A stretch of DNA of 64,000 bases from Sipunculus nudus (GCA_026874595.1 CM049314.1:53181812-53245811); one strand, 5' to 3'; positions 47,561 to 61,313 are shown, counted from the stretch's first letter. Program-made: numbers and translations. Notes: generated by a model from the sequence alone, not told the origin.

Positions 47561-47688
47561 AGGAAAAAAAATTATGGTGATTCCGATTATCTCCAATAAT
47601 GTAATGGAGTACGGATGTAGTTTTACTCTACCCCTCTACAAAATTCCAGCAAAATCTGTATATTACATTTTGCGTTATTTTGCTGAAA

Positions 47689-47972
47689 GACAATGCAACG
47701 AACCAAGTTTAAAGTGGTTTCTTTGCTAAATGCTTTCATCGAAATATATCAACCTGCTTTCTTTTTATCTGTGAGAGTTGTCAATTTTGTATCACACTTG
47801 CTTATTCCAAGACAATTTACACTACTTAAACAAAAAATTTAATAGTTGGAATATATTTTTCTGGGCTTTCAAGAGACTTCAACGACACATGCATGTGTAT
47901 ACAAATAACGCATGTGTCTGTTAACATGCTTTAGACTATACCCTCAACTGACTACACTGAATAAACATCGAA
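47689..47972 (+). mobile_element. Helitron-like element (family 4), left half of a split copy
   Basis: Matches 45,390-45,710 from GACAATGCAACGAACCAAG to CAACTGACTACACTGAATAA, with about 50 bp missing in the middle. Homology stops at AACATCGAATTT and resumes at 49,555. Confidence 0.7.
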
Positions 47973-48069
47973 TTTCACGTGAAGAAGGAGAAGGAGAATA
48001 CAGCTAGCTGACATTGGGGAATCACCCAACCTGCCAGGTAAATTAATCAATTTTGCTGAACATGTTTTG

Positions 48070-48122
<53 letters not shown>
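48070..48122. repeat. (AT)n microsatellite
   Basis: About 52 bp of pure alternating TA. Confidence 0.95.
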
Positions 48123-48124
<2 letters not shown>

Positions 48125-48885
48125 GTATATAGAACATTTAAGGATATGACAAGTATATAAACAAATAGAATTTATATAAATTCAATGAAGACCTAATATT
48201 TCATATGTTGTAAATGTTTGGTTCAGTACTAATATAATCGTCACCCTGGCTTATTGCTCTAAGTTGCCAGTAGTCCTACATAAATCGAAAATTGCAGTTA
48301 TGTGCCCAACATGTGGATTAACTTCATGCCACCGATTGATAAATGACTTCAGTTTTCTACTAGACCTAAACACAGTATAACAAATTTGTAATATTTTGTA
48401 TGTGTGTGTGTGTGTGAACATGATTATACAAGTTGTCAATACATCCTTTGAATCCTGCAGCTACCCTACACCTTACAACTAGTACACAGACGTACCTCAG
48501 GCCCTGTTGAGCCATGTGGATGGTTTGGTTGCTAATGAACTCATGGTAAGTGCTATGAATCCCATTTATGAATACATGTATAATGAATATTTTCTGATAA
48601 CTTTTCACACGGCACTTTTTCTCGCTCAAGTTTTAATTTTGTAATAATGAAGGCACACATTTTTAGGAGATGAATGGGAGGAGGACTTCTTAATTTCAGG
48701 AACTAACTTCCCAATATGAATATTATATAAAGTTCATCTCCAATGTAGCATACAAGATAAAAAATTATCAGACTGACATATTCAGTCATATAAGCTGTGA
48801 TTCAATGTACACAAAATCCTGCACACAACTCTGTCTTATAAAATATGTTTTTCATGGAATTTTACATTTTATTTTGTATTTTCAG

Positions 48886-49119
48886 ACACTCTGGAGAAAA
48901 CGTCTTCGTTACAAATTTGTAACCCCGAGTAGGAGGAGGGACCAGGGTATGTCTATTGTTCCAGTACAGAAGCAGAAAATGAATAGAGAGCCGTATGATC
49001 GTCACGAGGGTAGCCGTGAACCCAACCTTAATTGGAGTGGTAAACTACTTGCCAGAGAGGAAGCCGAGGTGGATGACGATACAATAAAGCTACACGTTTA
49101 TTCTTTATGTGAACACTGA
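48886..49119 (+). CDS. Exon-like ORF, 78 codons to stop, unrecognised
   Basis: After the acceptor TTTGTATTTTCAG the frame opens TLWRKRLRYKFVTPSRRRDQ, continues GMSIVPVQKQKMNREPYDRH and ends KLHVYSLCEH before TGA. An AATAAA lies about 100 bp on (49,218), as expected for a terminal exon. An internal donor-like CCAGG|GTATGT (48,947) is also present. The upstream candidate exon does not stay open, so coding status is doubtful. The composition is basic then acidic. No family recognised. Confidence 0.25.
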   Translation, partial: TLWRKRLRYKFVTPSRRRDQGMSIVPVQKQKMNREPYDRHEGSREPNLNWSGKLLAREEAEVDDDTIKLHVYSLCEH

Positions 49120-49279
49120 AACACAGACAGAACCCTGTCCACATTGTAAGGAAAAATCAGTCGTAAAACAGTTGCAGACAAATACACGTATCACAAGTTA
49201 CACGACAACTTGGTTTAATAAATATACGTTCTACTAGAAAATGTATGTTATTATTTTTATTATTATTATTATATACATG

Positions 49280-49380
<101 letters not shown>

Positions 49381-49401
49381 CGGATGAACCTGACAGGTCC
49401 A

Positions 49402-49550
49402 TGACAACCCATAGGTTGTCACATCAAACATTTGACAACCCTTTTTACAACCCTACAGGGTTGTCAAATTGATATTTTGACAATCTGGGTTTTTGTTTTA
49501 GGTACACCCATTTGACAACCCAAAAGTTGTCGATTTGACAACCCTATGTT
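49402..49550. repeat. Cluster of TTTGACAACCC inverted repeats
   Basis: Contains TGACAACC-CATA-GGTTGTCA (a perfect 8-bp stem, near 49,402), TTTGACAACCC (near 49,431) facing GGGTTGTCAAA (near 49,457) as a perfect 11-bp inverted pair, and TTTGACAACCCAAAAGTTGTCGA-type arms near 49,512. The cluster lies at the right edge of the insert in the Helitron-like copy. Confidence 0.8.
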
Positions 49551-49554
49551 TTCA

Positions 49555-49984
49555 GTGACTATGTCGCCTGCGTTTTTACTAATACAAAGCATCTTTCATT
49601 TAATTTCGCGGTAGGATGCTTCTTTATACAATTGTTTTATCTACGATATTTCCCAAGCAATGAAGCTGTCGGACCTATGTTGTTTATCGCGAAAAAAAAC
49701 TTCTCACTTAAAAATTCGTACACCCTGTATATGCCTCACTTCTCTTTCCTAAATTCTTGTGTGATTTCTTGAATAGAATAATTTTTCTTTAGATGCATGT
49801 TAATATTTTGGAGGAATGTGTTCCTTGAGAATTCTAGCAGAAGTAATCTTTATATCATATAAGTTAAACACATGAAAAAATACTGCAAAAACCTTAGGAT
49901 TAAATATGCGTTGTTTAGTTCCTATCAGCTCATTACAAAAATATGCATCAGATAGAGTCGTGGATTTTCCCCGGGTGCAGCTAG
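49555..49984 (+). mobile_element. Helitron-like element (family 4), right half of a split copy
   Basis: Matches 45,716-46,142 from ATGTCGCCTG through CATCAGATAGAG to the terminus. The 3' stem is decayed (TCGTGG-ATTTT-CCCCGG) but GTGCAG and CTAG (49981-49984) remain, followed by T. The 66-bp array starts at the next base. Confidence 0.7.
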
Positions 49985-52900
49985 TAATATAGATATACCA
50001 GCTGACGGCCATGGTTATGTGGTGTATATATACGTGTTAATCATGTAGTATAATATAGATATACCAGCTGACGGCCATGATTATGTGGTGAATACATACG
50101 TGTAAATCATGTAGTATAATATAGATATACCAGCTGACGGCCATGGTTATGTGGTGTATAAATACGTGTTAATCATGTAGTATAATATAGATATACCAGC
50201 TGACGGCCATGGTTATGTGGTGTATCAATACGTGTTAATCATGTAGTATAATATAGATATACCAGCTGACGGCCATGGTTATGTGGTGTATATATACGTA
50301 GTAATCATGTAGTATAATATAGATATACCAGCTGACGGCCATGGTTATGTGGTGTATAAATACGTGTTAATCATGTAGTATAAATATAGATATACCAGCT
50401 GACGGCCATGGTTATGTGGTGTATATATACGTGTTAATCATGTAGTATAATATAGATATACCAGCTGACGGCCATGCTTATGTGGTGAATACATACGTGT
50501 TAATCATGTAGTATAATATAGATATACCAGCTGACGGCCATGGTTATGTGGTGTATATATACGTGTTAATCATGTAGTATAATATAGATATACCAGCTGA
50601 CGGCCATGATTATGTGGTGAATACATACGTGTTAATCATGTAGTATAATATAGATATACCAGCTGACGGCCATGGTTATGTGGTGTATAAATACGTGTTA
50701 ATCATGTAGTATAATATAGATATACCAGCTGACGGCCATGGTTATGTGGTGTATCAATACGTGTTAATCATGTAGTATAATATAGATATACCAGCTGACG
50801 GCCATGGTTATGTGGTGTATATATACGTGGTAATCATGTAGTATAATATAGATATACCAGCTGACGGCCATGGTTATGTGGTGTATAAATACGTATTAAT
50901 CATGTAGTATAAATATAGATATACCAGCTGACGGCCATGGTTATGTGGTGTATATATACGTGTTAATCATGTAGTATAATATAGATATACCAGCTGACGG
51001 CCATGATTATGTGGTAATCATACGTGTTAATCAGGTAGTATAATATAGATATACCAGCTGACGGCCATGGTTATGTGGTGTATAAATACGTGTTAATCAT
51101 GTTGTATAATATAGATATACCAGCTGACGGCCATAGTTATGTGGTGTATCAATACGTGTTAATCATGTAGTATAATATAGATATACCAGCTGACGGCCAT
51201 GGTTATGTGGTGTATAAATACGTGGTAATCATGTAGTATAATATAGATATACCAGCTGACGACCATGGTTATGTGATGTATATACGTATTAATCATGTAG
51301 TATAATATAGATATACCAGCTGACGGCCATGGTTATGTGGTGTATATATACGTGTTAATCATATAGTATAATATAGATATACCAGCTGACGGTCATGGTT
51401 ATGTGGTGTATATATACGTTGTAATCATGTAGTATAATATAGATATACCAGCTGACGGTCATGGTTATGTGGTGATAAATACGTGTTAATCATGTAGTAT
51501 AATATAGATATACCAGCTGACGGTCATGCTTATGTGGTGTATAAATACGTGGTAATCATGTAGTATAATATAGATATACCAGCTGACGGTCATGGTTATG
51601 TGGTGTATAAATACGTGGTAATCATGTAGTATAATATAGATATACCAGCTGACGGCCATGGTTATGTGGTGTATAAATACGTGGTAATCATGTAGTATAA
51701 TATAGATATACCAGCTGACGGCCATGGTTATGTGGTGTATAAATACGTGGTAATCATGTAGTATAATATAGATATACCAGCGGACGGCCATGGTTATGTG
51801 GTGTATAAATACGTGGTAATCATGTAGTATAATATAGATATGCCAGCGGACGGCCATGGTTATGTGGTGTATAAATACGTGGTAATCATGTAGTATAATA
51901 TAGATATACCAGCTGACGGCCATGGTTATGTGGTGTATAAATACGTGGTAATCATGTAGTAAAATATAGATATACCAGCTGACGGCCATGGTTATGTGGT
52001 GTATAAATACGTGTTAATCATGTAGTATAAATATAGATATACCAGCTGACGGCCTGGTTATGTGGTGTATATATACGTGTTAATCATGTAGTATAATATA
52101 GATAAACCAGCTGACGGCCATGGTTATGTGGTGTATAAACGTGGTAATCATGTAGTATAATATAGATATACCAGCTGACGGCCATGGTTATGTGGTGTAT
52201 ATATACGTGTTAATCATATAGTATAATAAAGATATACCAGCTGACGGTCATGGTTATGTGGTGTATATATACGTGGTAATCATGTTGTATAATATAGATA
52301 TACCAGCTGACGATCATGCTTATGTGGTGATAAATATGTGTCAATCATGTAGTATAATATAGATATACCAGCTGACGGTCATGCTTATGTGGTGTATAAA
52401 TACGTGGTTATCATGTAGTATAATATAGATATACCAGCTGACGGTCATGGTTATGTGGTGTATAAATACGTGGTAATCATGTAGTATAATATAGATATAC
52501 CAGCTGACGGTCATGGATATGTGGTGTATAAATACGTGGTAATCATGTAGTATAATATAGATATACCAGCTGACGGTCATGGTTATGTGGTGTATAAATA
52601 CGTGGTAATCATGTAGTATAATATAGATATACCAGCTGACGGTCATGGTTATGTGGTGTATATATACGTGGTAATCATGTAGTATAATATAGATATACCA
52701 GCTGACGGCCATGGTTATGTGGTGTATAAATACGTGGTAATCATGTAATATAATATAGATATACCAGCTGACGGCCATGGTTATGTGGTGATAAATATGT
52801 GTTAATCATGTGGTATAATATAGATATACCAGCTGACGGTCATGGTTATGTGGTGTATATATACGTGGTAATCATGTAGTATAATATAGATATACCAGCT

Positions 52901-55900
52901 GACGGCCATGGTTATGTGGTGTATAAATACGTGTTAATCATATAGTATAATAAAGATATACCAGCTGACGGTCATGGTTATGTGGTGTATATATACGTGG
53001 TAATCATGTTGTATAATATAGATATACCAGCTGACGGTCATGCTTATGTTGTGATAAATATGTGTTAATCATGTAGTATAATAAAGATATACCAGCGGAC
53101 CGCCATGGTTATGTGGTGTATAAATACGTGGTAATCATGTAGTATTATATAGATATACCAGCTGACGGTCATGGTTATGTGGTGTATAAATACGTGGTAA
53201 TCATGTAGTATAATATAGATATACCAGCTGACGGTCATGGTTATGTGGTGTATATATACGTGGTAATCCTGTAGTATAATAAAGATATACCAGCGGACGG
53301 CCATGGTTATGTGGTGTATATATATACGTGGTAATCCTGTAGTATAATAAAGATATACCAGCGGACCGCCATGGTTATGTGGTGTATAAATACGTGGTAA
53401 TCATGTAGTATAATATAGATATACCAGCGGACAGCCATGGTTATGTGGTGTATAAATACGTGGTAATCATGTAGTATAATATAGATATACCAGCTGACGG
53501 CCATGGTTATGTGGTGTATAAATACGTGGTAATCATGTAGTATAATATAGATATACCAGCTGACGGCCATGGTTATGTGGTGTATAAATACGTGGTAATC
53601 ATGTAGTATAATATAGATACACCAGCTGACGGTCATGGTTATGTGGTGTATAAATACGTGGTAATCATGTAGTATAATATAGATATACCAGCTGACGGCC
53701 ATGGTTATGTGGTGTATAAATACGTGGTAATCATGTAGTATAATATAGATATACCAGCTGACGGCCATGGTTATGTGGTGTATAAATACGTGTTAATCAT
53801 GTAGTATAATAAAGATATACCAGCGGACGACCATGGTTATGTGGTGTATATATACGTGGTAATCCTGTAGTATAATAAAGATATACCAGCGGACGGCCAT
53901 GATAATGTGGTGTATAAATACGTGGTAATCATGTAGTATAATATAGATATACCAGCGGACCGCCATGGTTATGTGGTGTATAAATACGTGGTAATCATGT
54001 AGTATAATATAGATATACCAGCGGACCGCCATGGTTATGTGGTGTATAAATACGTGTTAATCATGTAGTATAATATAGATATACCAGCGGACCGCCATGG
54101 TTATGTGGTGTATATATACGTGGTAATCCTGTAGTATAATAAAGATATACCAGCGGACGGCCATGGTTATGTGGTGTATAAATACGTGGTATTCATGTAG
54201 TAAAATAAAGATATACCAGTGGACGGCCATGGTTATGTGGTGTATATATACGTGGTAATCATGTAGTATAATATAGATAAACCAGCTGACGGCCATGGTT
54301 ATGTGGTGTATATATACGTGGTAATCCTGTAGTATACTATAGATATACCAGCTGACGGCCATGGTTATGTGGTGTATATAAACGTGGTAATCATGTAGTA
54401 TAATAAGGATATACCAGCGGACGGCCATGGTTATGTGGTGTATAAATACGTGGTATTCATGTAGTATAATATAGATATCCCAGCTGACGGCCATGGTTAT
54501 GTGTATATATACGTGGTAATCATGTAGTATTATATAGGTATACCAGCTGACGGCCATGGTTATGTGGTGTGTATATATACGTGGTAATCATGCAGTATTA
54601 TTTAAATATACCAGCGGACCGCCATGGTTGTGTGGTGCTTATATACGTGGTAATCATGTTGTATAATATATAGATATACCAGCTGACGGCCATGGTTGCG
54701 GGGTGTATATATATATACGTGTTAATCATGTAGTATAATATAGGTATACCAGTTGACGGCCATGGTTATGTGGTGTATTTATACGTGGTAATCATGTAGT
54801 ATAATATAGATATACCAGCTGACGGTCATGGTTATGTGGTGTATAAATACGTGGTAACCATGTAGTGTAATATAGATATACCAGCTGACGGTCATGGTTA
54901 TGTGGTGTATAAATACGTGGTAATCATGTAGTATAATATAGATATACCAGCTGACGGTCATGGTTATGTGGTGTATAAATACGTGGTAATCATGTAGTAT
55001 AATATAGATATACCAGCTGACGGTCATGGTTATGTGGTGTATATATACGTGGTAATCATGTAGTATAATATAGATATACCAGCTGACGGCCATGGTTATG
55101 TGGTGTATAAATACGTGTTAATCATGTAGTATAATATAGATATACCAGCTGACGGCCATGGTTATGTGGTGATAAATATGTGTTAATCATGTAGTATAAT
55201 ATAGATATACCAGCTGACGGTCATGGTTATGTGGTGTATATATACGTGGTAATCATGTAGTATAATATAGATATACCAGCTGACGGCCATGGTTATGTGG
55301 TGTATAAATACGTGTTAATCATATAGTATAATAAAGATATACCAGCTGACGGTCATGGTTATGTGGTGTATATATACGTGGTAATCATGTTGTATAATAT
55401 AGATATACCAGCTGACGGTCATGCTTATGTGGTGATAAATATGTGTTAATCATGTAGTATAATATAGATATACCAGCTGACGGTCATGCTTATGTGGTGT
55501 ATAAATACGTGGGAATCATGTAATATAATATAGATATACCAGCTGACGGTCATGGTTATGTGGTGTATAAATACGTGGTAATCATTTAGTATAATATAGA
55601 TATACCAGCTGACGGTCATGGTTATGTGGTGTATAAATACGTGGTAATCATGTAGTATAATATAGATATACCAGCTGACGGTCATGGTTATGTGGTGTAT
55701 AAATACGTGGTAATCATGTAGTATAATATAGATATACCAGCTGACGGTCATGGTTATGTGGTGTATATATCCGTGGTAATCAAGTAGTATAATATAGATA
55801 TACCAGCGGACCGCCATGGTTATGTGGTGTATAAATACGTGTTAATCATGTAGTATAATATAGATATACCAGCTGACGGCCATGGTTATGTGGTGTATAA

Positions 55901-57806
55901 ATACGTGGTAATCATGTAGTATAATAAAGATATACCAGCGGACGGCCATGGCTATGTGGTGTATATATATACGTGGTAATCCTGTAGTATAATAAAGATA
56001 TACCAGCGGACCGCCATGGTTATGTGGTGTATAAATACGTGGTAATCATGTAGTATAATATAGATATACCAGCGGACCGCCATGGTTATGTGGTGTATAA
56101 ATACGTTGTAATCATGTAGTATAATATAGATATACCAGCTGACGGTCATGGTTATGTGGTGTATACATACGTGGTAATCATGTAGTATAATATAGATATA
56201 CCAGCTGACGGCCATGGTTATGTGGTGTATAAATACGTGGTAATCATGTAGTATAATATAGATATACCAGCTGACGGCCATGGTTATGTGGTGTATAAAT
56301 ACGTGGTAATCATGTAGTATAATATAGATATACCAGCTGACGGTCATGGTTATGTGGTGTATAAATACGTGGTAATCATGTAGTATAATATAGATATACC
56401 AGCTGACGGCCATGGTTATGTGGTGTATAAATACGTGGTAATCATGTAGTATAATATAGATATACCAGCTGACGGCCATGGTTATGTGGTGTATAAATAC
56501 GTGTTAATCATGTAGTATAATAAAGATATACCAGCGGACGGCCATGGTTATGTGGTGTATATATACGTGGTAATCCTGTAGTATAATAAAGATATACCAG
56601 CGGACGGCCATGGTAATGTGGTGTATAAATACGTGGTAATCATGTAGTATAATATAGATATACCAGCGGACCGCCTTGGTTATGTGGTGTATAAATACGT
56701 GGTAATCATGTAGTATAATATAGATATACCAGCTGACGGCCATGGTTATGTGGTGTATAAATACGTGGTAATCATGTAGTATAATATAGATATACCAGCT
56801 GACGGTCATGGTTATGTGGTGTATAAATACGTGGTAATCATGTAGTATAATATAGATATACCAGCTGACGGCCATGGTTATGTGGTGTATAAATACGTGG
56901 TAATCATGTAGTATAATATAGATATACCAGCGGACCGCCATGGTTATGTGGTGTATAAATACGTGTTAATCATGTAGTATAATAAAGATATACCAGCGGA
57001 TGGTCATGGTTATGTGGTGTATATATACGTGGTAATCCTGTAGTATAATAAAGATATACCAGCGGACGGCCATGGTTATGTGGTGTATAAATACGTGGTA
57101 TTCATGTAGTATAATAAAGATATACCAGTGGACGGCCATGGTTATTTGGTGTATATATACGTGGTAATCATGTAGTATAATATAGATAAACCAGCTGACG
57201 GCCATGGTTATGTGGTGTATATATACGTGGTAATCCTGTAGTATACTATAGATATACCAGCTGACGGCCGTGGTTATGTGGTGTATATAAACGTGGTAAT
57301 CATGTAGTATAATAAGGATATACCAGCGGACGGCCATGGTTATGTGGTGTATAAATACGTGGTATTCATGTAGTATAATATAGATATCCCAGCTGACGGC
57401 CATGGTTATGTGTATATATACGTGGTAATCATGTAGTATTATATAGGTATACCAGCTGACGGCCATGGTTATGTGGTGTGTATATATACGTGGTAATCAT
57501 GCAGTATTATTTAAATATACCAGCGGACCGCCATGGTTGTGTGGTGCTTATATACGTGGTAATCATGTTGTATAATATATAGATATACCAGCTGACGGCC
57601 TTGGTTGCGGGGTGTATATATATATACGTGTAAATCATGTAGTATAATATAGGTATACCAGTTGACGGCCATGGTTATGTGGTGTATATATACGTGGTAA
57701 TAATGTAGTATAATATAGATATACCAGCTGACGGCCATGGTTATGTGTTGTATATATACGTGGTAATCATGTAGTATGATATCGATATACCAGCTCACGG
57801 CCATGG
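49985..57806. repeat. 66-bp satellite array, about 118 copies
   Basis: The unit reads AGTATAATATAGATATACCA, GCTGACGGCCATGGTTATGT, GGTGTATATATACGTGTTAA and TCATGT. Subtypes differ at GCTGACGGCC, GCTGACGGTC, GCGGACCGCC, ATATATACG against ATAAATACG, and TGTTAATC against TGGTAATC. Since 66 is 22 codons, one minus frame stays open for up to 175 codons with a 22-residue repeat; this is not a gene. Blocks of subtypes recur at offsets of about 2,381, 2,645 and 2,909 bp, showing higher-order duplication. The array ends by sequence decay at CAGCTCACGGCCATGGATTC. Confidence 0.97.
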
Positions 57807-57809
57807 ATT

Positions 57810-59170
57810 CCAATGCGAGAAAATATAGAAATTGTCTTTAGCACGATTTAATCAATTTAATTGGCACGTGAATTAAATACGTTTTCCACTCACATTTAAA
57901 TAAAAAAATCAGAAATTACACGAATTCATTCATTTTCATTCAATTACAAAAAAAGGGAAAAATTGAGTACACACGTGTATTTATTTAACGATCCATTTAT
58001 TAGTTAAGCCTCTTTGACCAATACAAATACTTTCCTTGACAATACAAATATAAAACACACATATATGAAGCAATGAAGTTAATTATACTCAAACCGAAAT
58101 CAAGAACACAACATAATCCAAGATAACACATGTTACCCCTTCAATATGTAAAATTACACATCATCTAACAAGCATGACTTTCTGCTAGCTATTATTATTA
58201 TTCAGTGAAATAAATTAGACCGGTACTAATTTACTATCATCACCTTTCATATTATTTATATGCAATGGGTTACATGGTCACCTGCGTGTTACTATCTGTT
58301 TGGCTTCACATAAAAACATTAAATACATCTGGTTCCTTGTTGTCCGAAAAAAAGGAAATCAATAAAAATTCGTGAAAAAGAAGCATTTGAAATGGATATA
58401 TCAATTGAACCCGTTTTGCTTGCCACCGCCATACCTGCCCATATACTCAGATTCGTTTACAGAATGCCCCTCTCTCCTGCTAATTTAGAGTAGGAAACCT
58501 TAATGTGACTGGGGTTTCATGGTTCACCTGGCTTTTGTTCATGAGAATACTGGAGGGCAACATGGAGGCAAAGTGAAACTGGGTATAACAGATCACTGGT
58601 CACATGACGCCACTTCTACACCCATGATCAAAGCTCCATTTACAGATGAATTTTTCTCCAGTTCTTTATATACATACCTACTTTATTCAGTTGTAAATGG
58701 ACACCCCTTCTGCTCGAATTAGAGTTAGTATCCCTGGGTTATGATTGATATGGGTGTATTATTGTCAGTCGGACAAGGAGGTATTTCTCCTGGCAGAAAC
58801 CGGCTCGTGTTACCGTAAAGAACTTTGTTCTGGTCATGTGACCGACAGGGTCCTGCACAGACATATCATCAGACCAACTGTTGTTTCATGTTTTTACTGA
58901 TGAACAAAAGGCGACATCAGTAAGGAATGCCTTATTCTTGTGATGTGTACCTGCATGGTATTATATACGTGTACCATATTATAAAACTCTAGCTGAATAC
59001 ACAGCTAAATGCAATATATTAATCAAGGCTTTGAACAAACCTATGTCGCAAACCTTCTTCGTGCCTCTATCAGTCTGCAGCAAGAATTAGTACTTCATGA
59101 CAGCTGGATGTCGTTATGTCAATAAAGAAGTGTTAAACTTGATATGTGCGAACCGATATCATTTATCAAT
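57810..59170. other. AT-rich, no gene seen
   Basis: No recognisable coding or repeat content. A 67-codon ORF at 58,519-58,722 on the + strand has no known motif. Confidence 0.5.
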
Positions 59171-59175
59171 TTTTA

Positions 59176-59318
59176 AAATATGATGTAGGCAAACAAATAT
59201 TATGCGCGTCAACATAAACATGATGTAGGTCAACATAAAAAAATGATGTAGGCCTAGGATGTAGGTCTACAAAAATATGATGTACGTAAACATAAATATG
59301 ATGTACGTCAAAAGACAT
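59176..59318. repeat. Short degenerate tandem repeat, ATGATGTAGG type
   Basis: About six loose units of ATATGATGTACGTAAACATA and ATGATGTAGGTCAACATAAA with spacings of about 20-30 bp. Confidence 0.7.
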
Positions 59319-59514
59319 CTGTAAGTAATTCCAGGTCCTAACTATAAAATTCCATTGAAGTTTCCATATAGCATAGTTACACTTTACCTAAGCCTATTCT
59401 CCAGATACTGGTACAACATCTTATACTCCAACTTTCGGTTTCATTGGATTAACATCATAACATCAATACGGCAAAATCATACTGTGCGCTTGGGCCCTGC
59501 GCAGGCTGACTTTT

Positions 59515-59640
59515 TTTTATAGGATTTGAGGGGCGGGGCGGGCCAAAAAAAATTACCTACGGGGCGGGGCGGGTGCGGGCTTAAAGCGGGGATGCGGGGC
59601 GGGGTACATGGTATATTAGTGCGGGTTTCTGCGGGCCGAA
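59515..59640 (+). repeat. GCGGGGCGGG-rich patch, copy 1
   Basis: Repeats of GGGGCGGGGCGGG and GCGGGCTTAAAGCGGG on the + strand in AT-rich surroundings. A similar patch in the same orientation is at 60,670-60,845. All G-runs are on one strand, so the DNA could form G-quadruplexes. Confidence 0.75.
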
Positions 59641-60668
59641 AACAAGGTTATAGCGAATAGATGATTACATTTACTTAAATGTTTAGCACTGTAGGTCTGT
59701 TTATAGGTTCCTTCGGTTATTCTATACATTCAAATATAAATTTCCCGAGTTTTGAGATGGATTCATCTTTGCAGGGACCACTGGTCAGACACTGTGCAAA
59801 TGTAATTGGGAAAGGTGTTGTATATTTAGCCTTTTCAGCACTGAAGGCCTATATACTTGTGGCCGGTAGATATCTCAGATATTACTAAACATAGCTGAGG
59901 GCAGAGTACCAGGATTATACCTGTGATCTTATTATAGTCAATGCATGGGGTGCATCTGGATCTGTCACCAGTTGGGTATAGCTTTACATAACTCACAAAG
60001 ACTGAGGTGTGCTAATCATGCATGAGCCAAGGAGTACTGCATTGGCAAAGCAGAATGAGATACCGAGCATGGCGCTCATTTGAAATCTTCTCTTGTGTAC
60101 ACATTCAAGACCTAGAGCTTATTCCCTCTGCAGTTCCACAGCCTTCCCCCTTCAGCAAATAAGCTGATCATCAGTGAACAGGATTGACCACTTTGTCAAA
60201 TAAAAGGTGTGAACTGTTGTGAGGAATTACTGTCCTCCAGCTTGTGTAGCTAGTGACGAGTAGGCATACAAACTTAATAAAAATTGATTGCTTTATGCTT
60301 CAGTTTTATTTTATGTTTCCGTATAGCAGCATATGCATGAAAAAATATGTTTAAACTTTAATTAAATATTTAGCTAAATAGCTGAATATGTTGAATTTTT
60401 ATCACTGTAAATATTTTAAGAGGATACAAAGGCGATATTTGATTAGTGTGTCCCAGTTACTGACATTTCCACTTATATGGCAGTTAATAATTGTATTTTG
60501 GTAAGTGGTTATTCTTTGAAATAAAAATAAAATACCTGAGAAAACACTGGAAACGTCATACATCAGCAAAACATATAGTAAGGCAATCAGAGGTGGTCAT
60601 TCATTTTAAATATATGAAAATAAATCATATTATTTTAGTTGGCCCTTATCATATCTTATGTTTATTTG
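59641..60668. other. AT-rich segment between two G-rich patches
   Basis: About 1 kb without a gene. It may be the body of one element whose ends are the GCGGG patches, but those are direct and not inverted, and no target duplication was seen. Confidence 0.4.
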
Positions 60669-60669
60669 T

Positions 60670-60845
60670 GGATTGAATGCGGGTTGACTTTTGGTAAAAA
60701 TGCAGGGCGGGGCGGATGCGGGCTGAAAGCTTAATGTGCGGCGCGCGGGGCGGGTGAGGGTCGATAATTTTTTTTATAAGTGCGGGGCGGTGCGGTTGCG
60801 GGCCTAAGGTTAATTTTGAGGTGCGGGCGTGGGCTCTAAATTCTG
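60670..60845 (+). repeat. GCGGGGCGGG-rich patch, copy 2
   Basis: Repeats of GCGGGCTGAAAG, GGGGCGGTGCGGTTGCGGGC and GGTGCGGGCGTGGGC. See the patch at 59,515. Confidence 0.75.
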
Positions 60846-61029
60846 CTCTGTCACATGATGCGAGCATATTTACACGGATATATTATAAACTATAGACTGT
60901 TTGTCACTTTCGGCGACTCCTTCCACTTGATCGGTCTCCTGTTTTTGGTGTGTCCTTCTGTCGCGGGGTGTCGCTGTACATCATCCGTACGACGTCGTCT
61001 TGAATCATGTCTAAACAATGAATAAATAA

Positions 61030-61030
<1 letters not shown>

Positions 61031-61091
<61 letters not shown>

Positions 61092-61124
61092 GACTGACAT
61101 GGGTTCGAATCTGAGACCAGCCCA

Positions 61125-61161
<37 letters not shown>

Positions 61162-61170
61162 TATGTATGT
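61031..61170. repeat. Two (AT)n tracts around a tRNA-like fragment
   Basis: AT repeats at 61031-61087 and 61124-61170 flank GCACGACTGACATGGGTTCG followed by AATCTGAGACCAGCCCA. GGTTCGAATC is a consensus RNA polymerase III B-box, so this is probably the end of a SINE head. No A-box lies upstream. Confidence 0.7.
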
Positions 61171-61313
61171 TGTTTTTCCACTTTAGTGTTTACGTAGTCC
61201 TCTAGAAAAGCCTGGTGAAATGTCTAACATTTGATATTGACAGACAGGAAAATATAGGCTGATAATAAACGTGAAAAATAATTCAAACTTAATTCCTGTA
61301 CATCATAGGGGAT

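Noticed and set aside
51486-57813. Minus-strand ORFs of up to 175 codons with a 22-residue repeat
   Set aside because: They arise because the 66-bp satellite unit is 22 codons long. There is no start context, splice site or non-repeat coding sequence, and subtypes carry frame-breaking indels.
58519-58722. 67-codon + strand ORF
   Set aside because: No motif, no splice context and no conserved neighbour; length is within chance for 64 kb.
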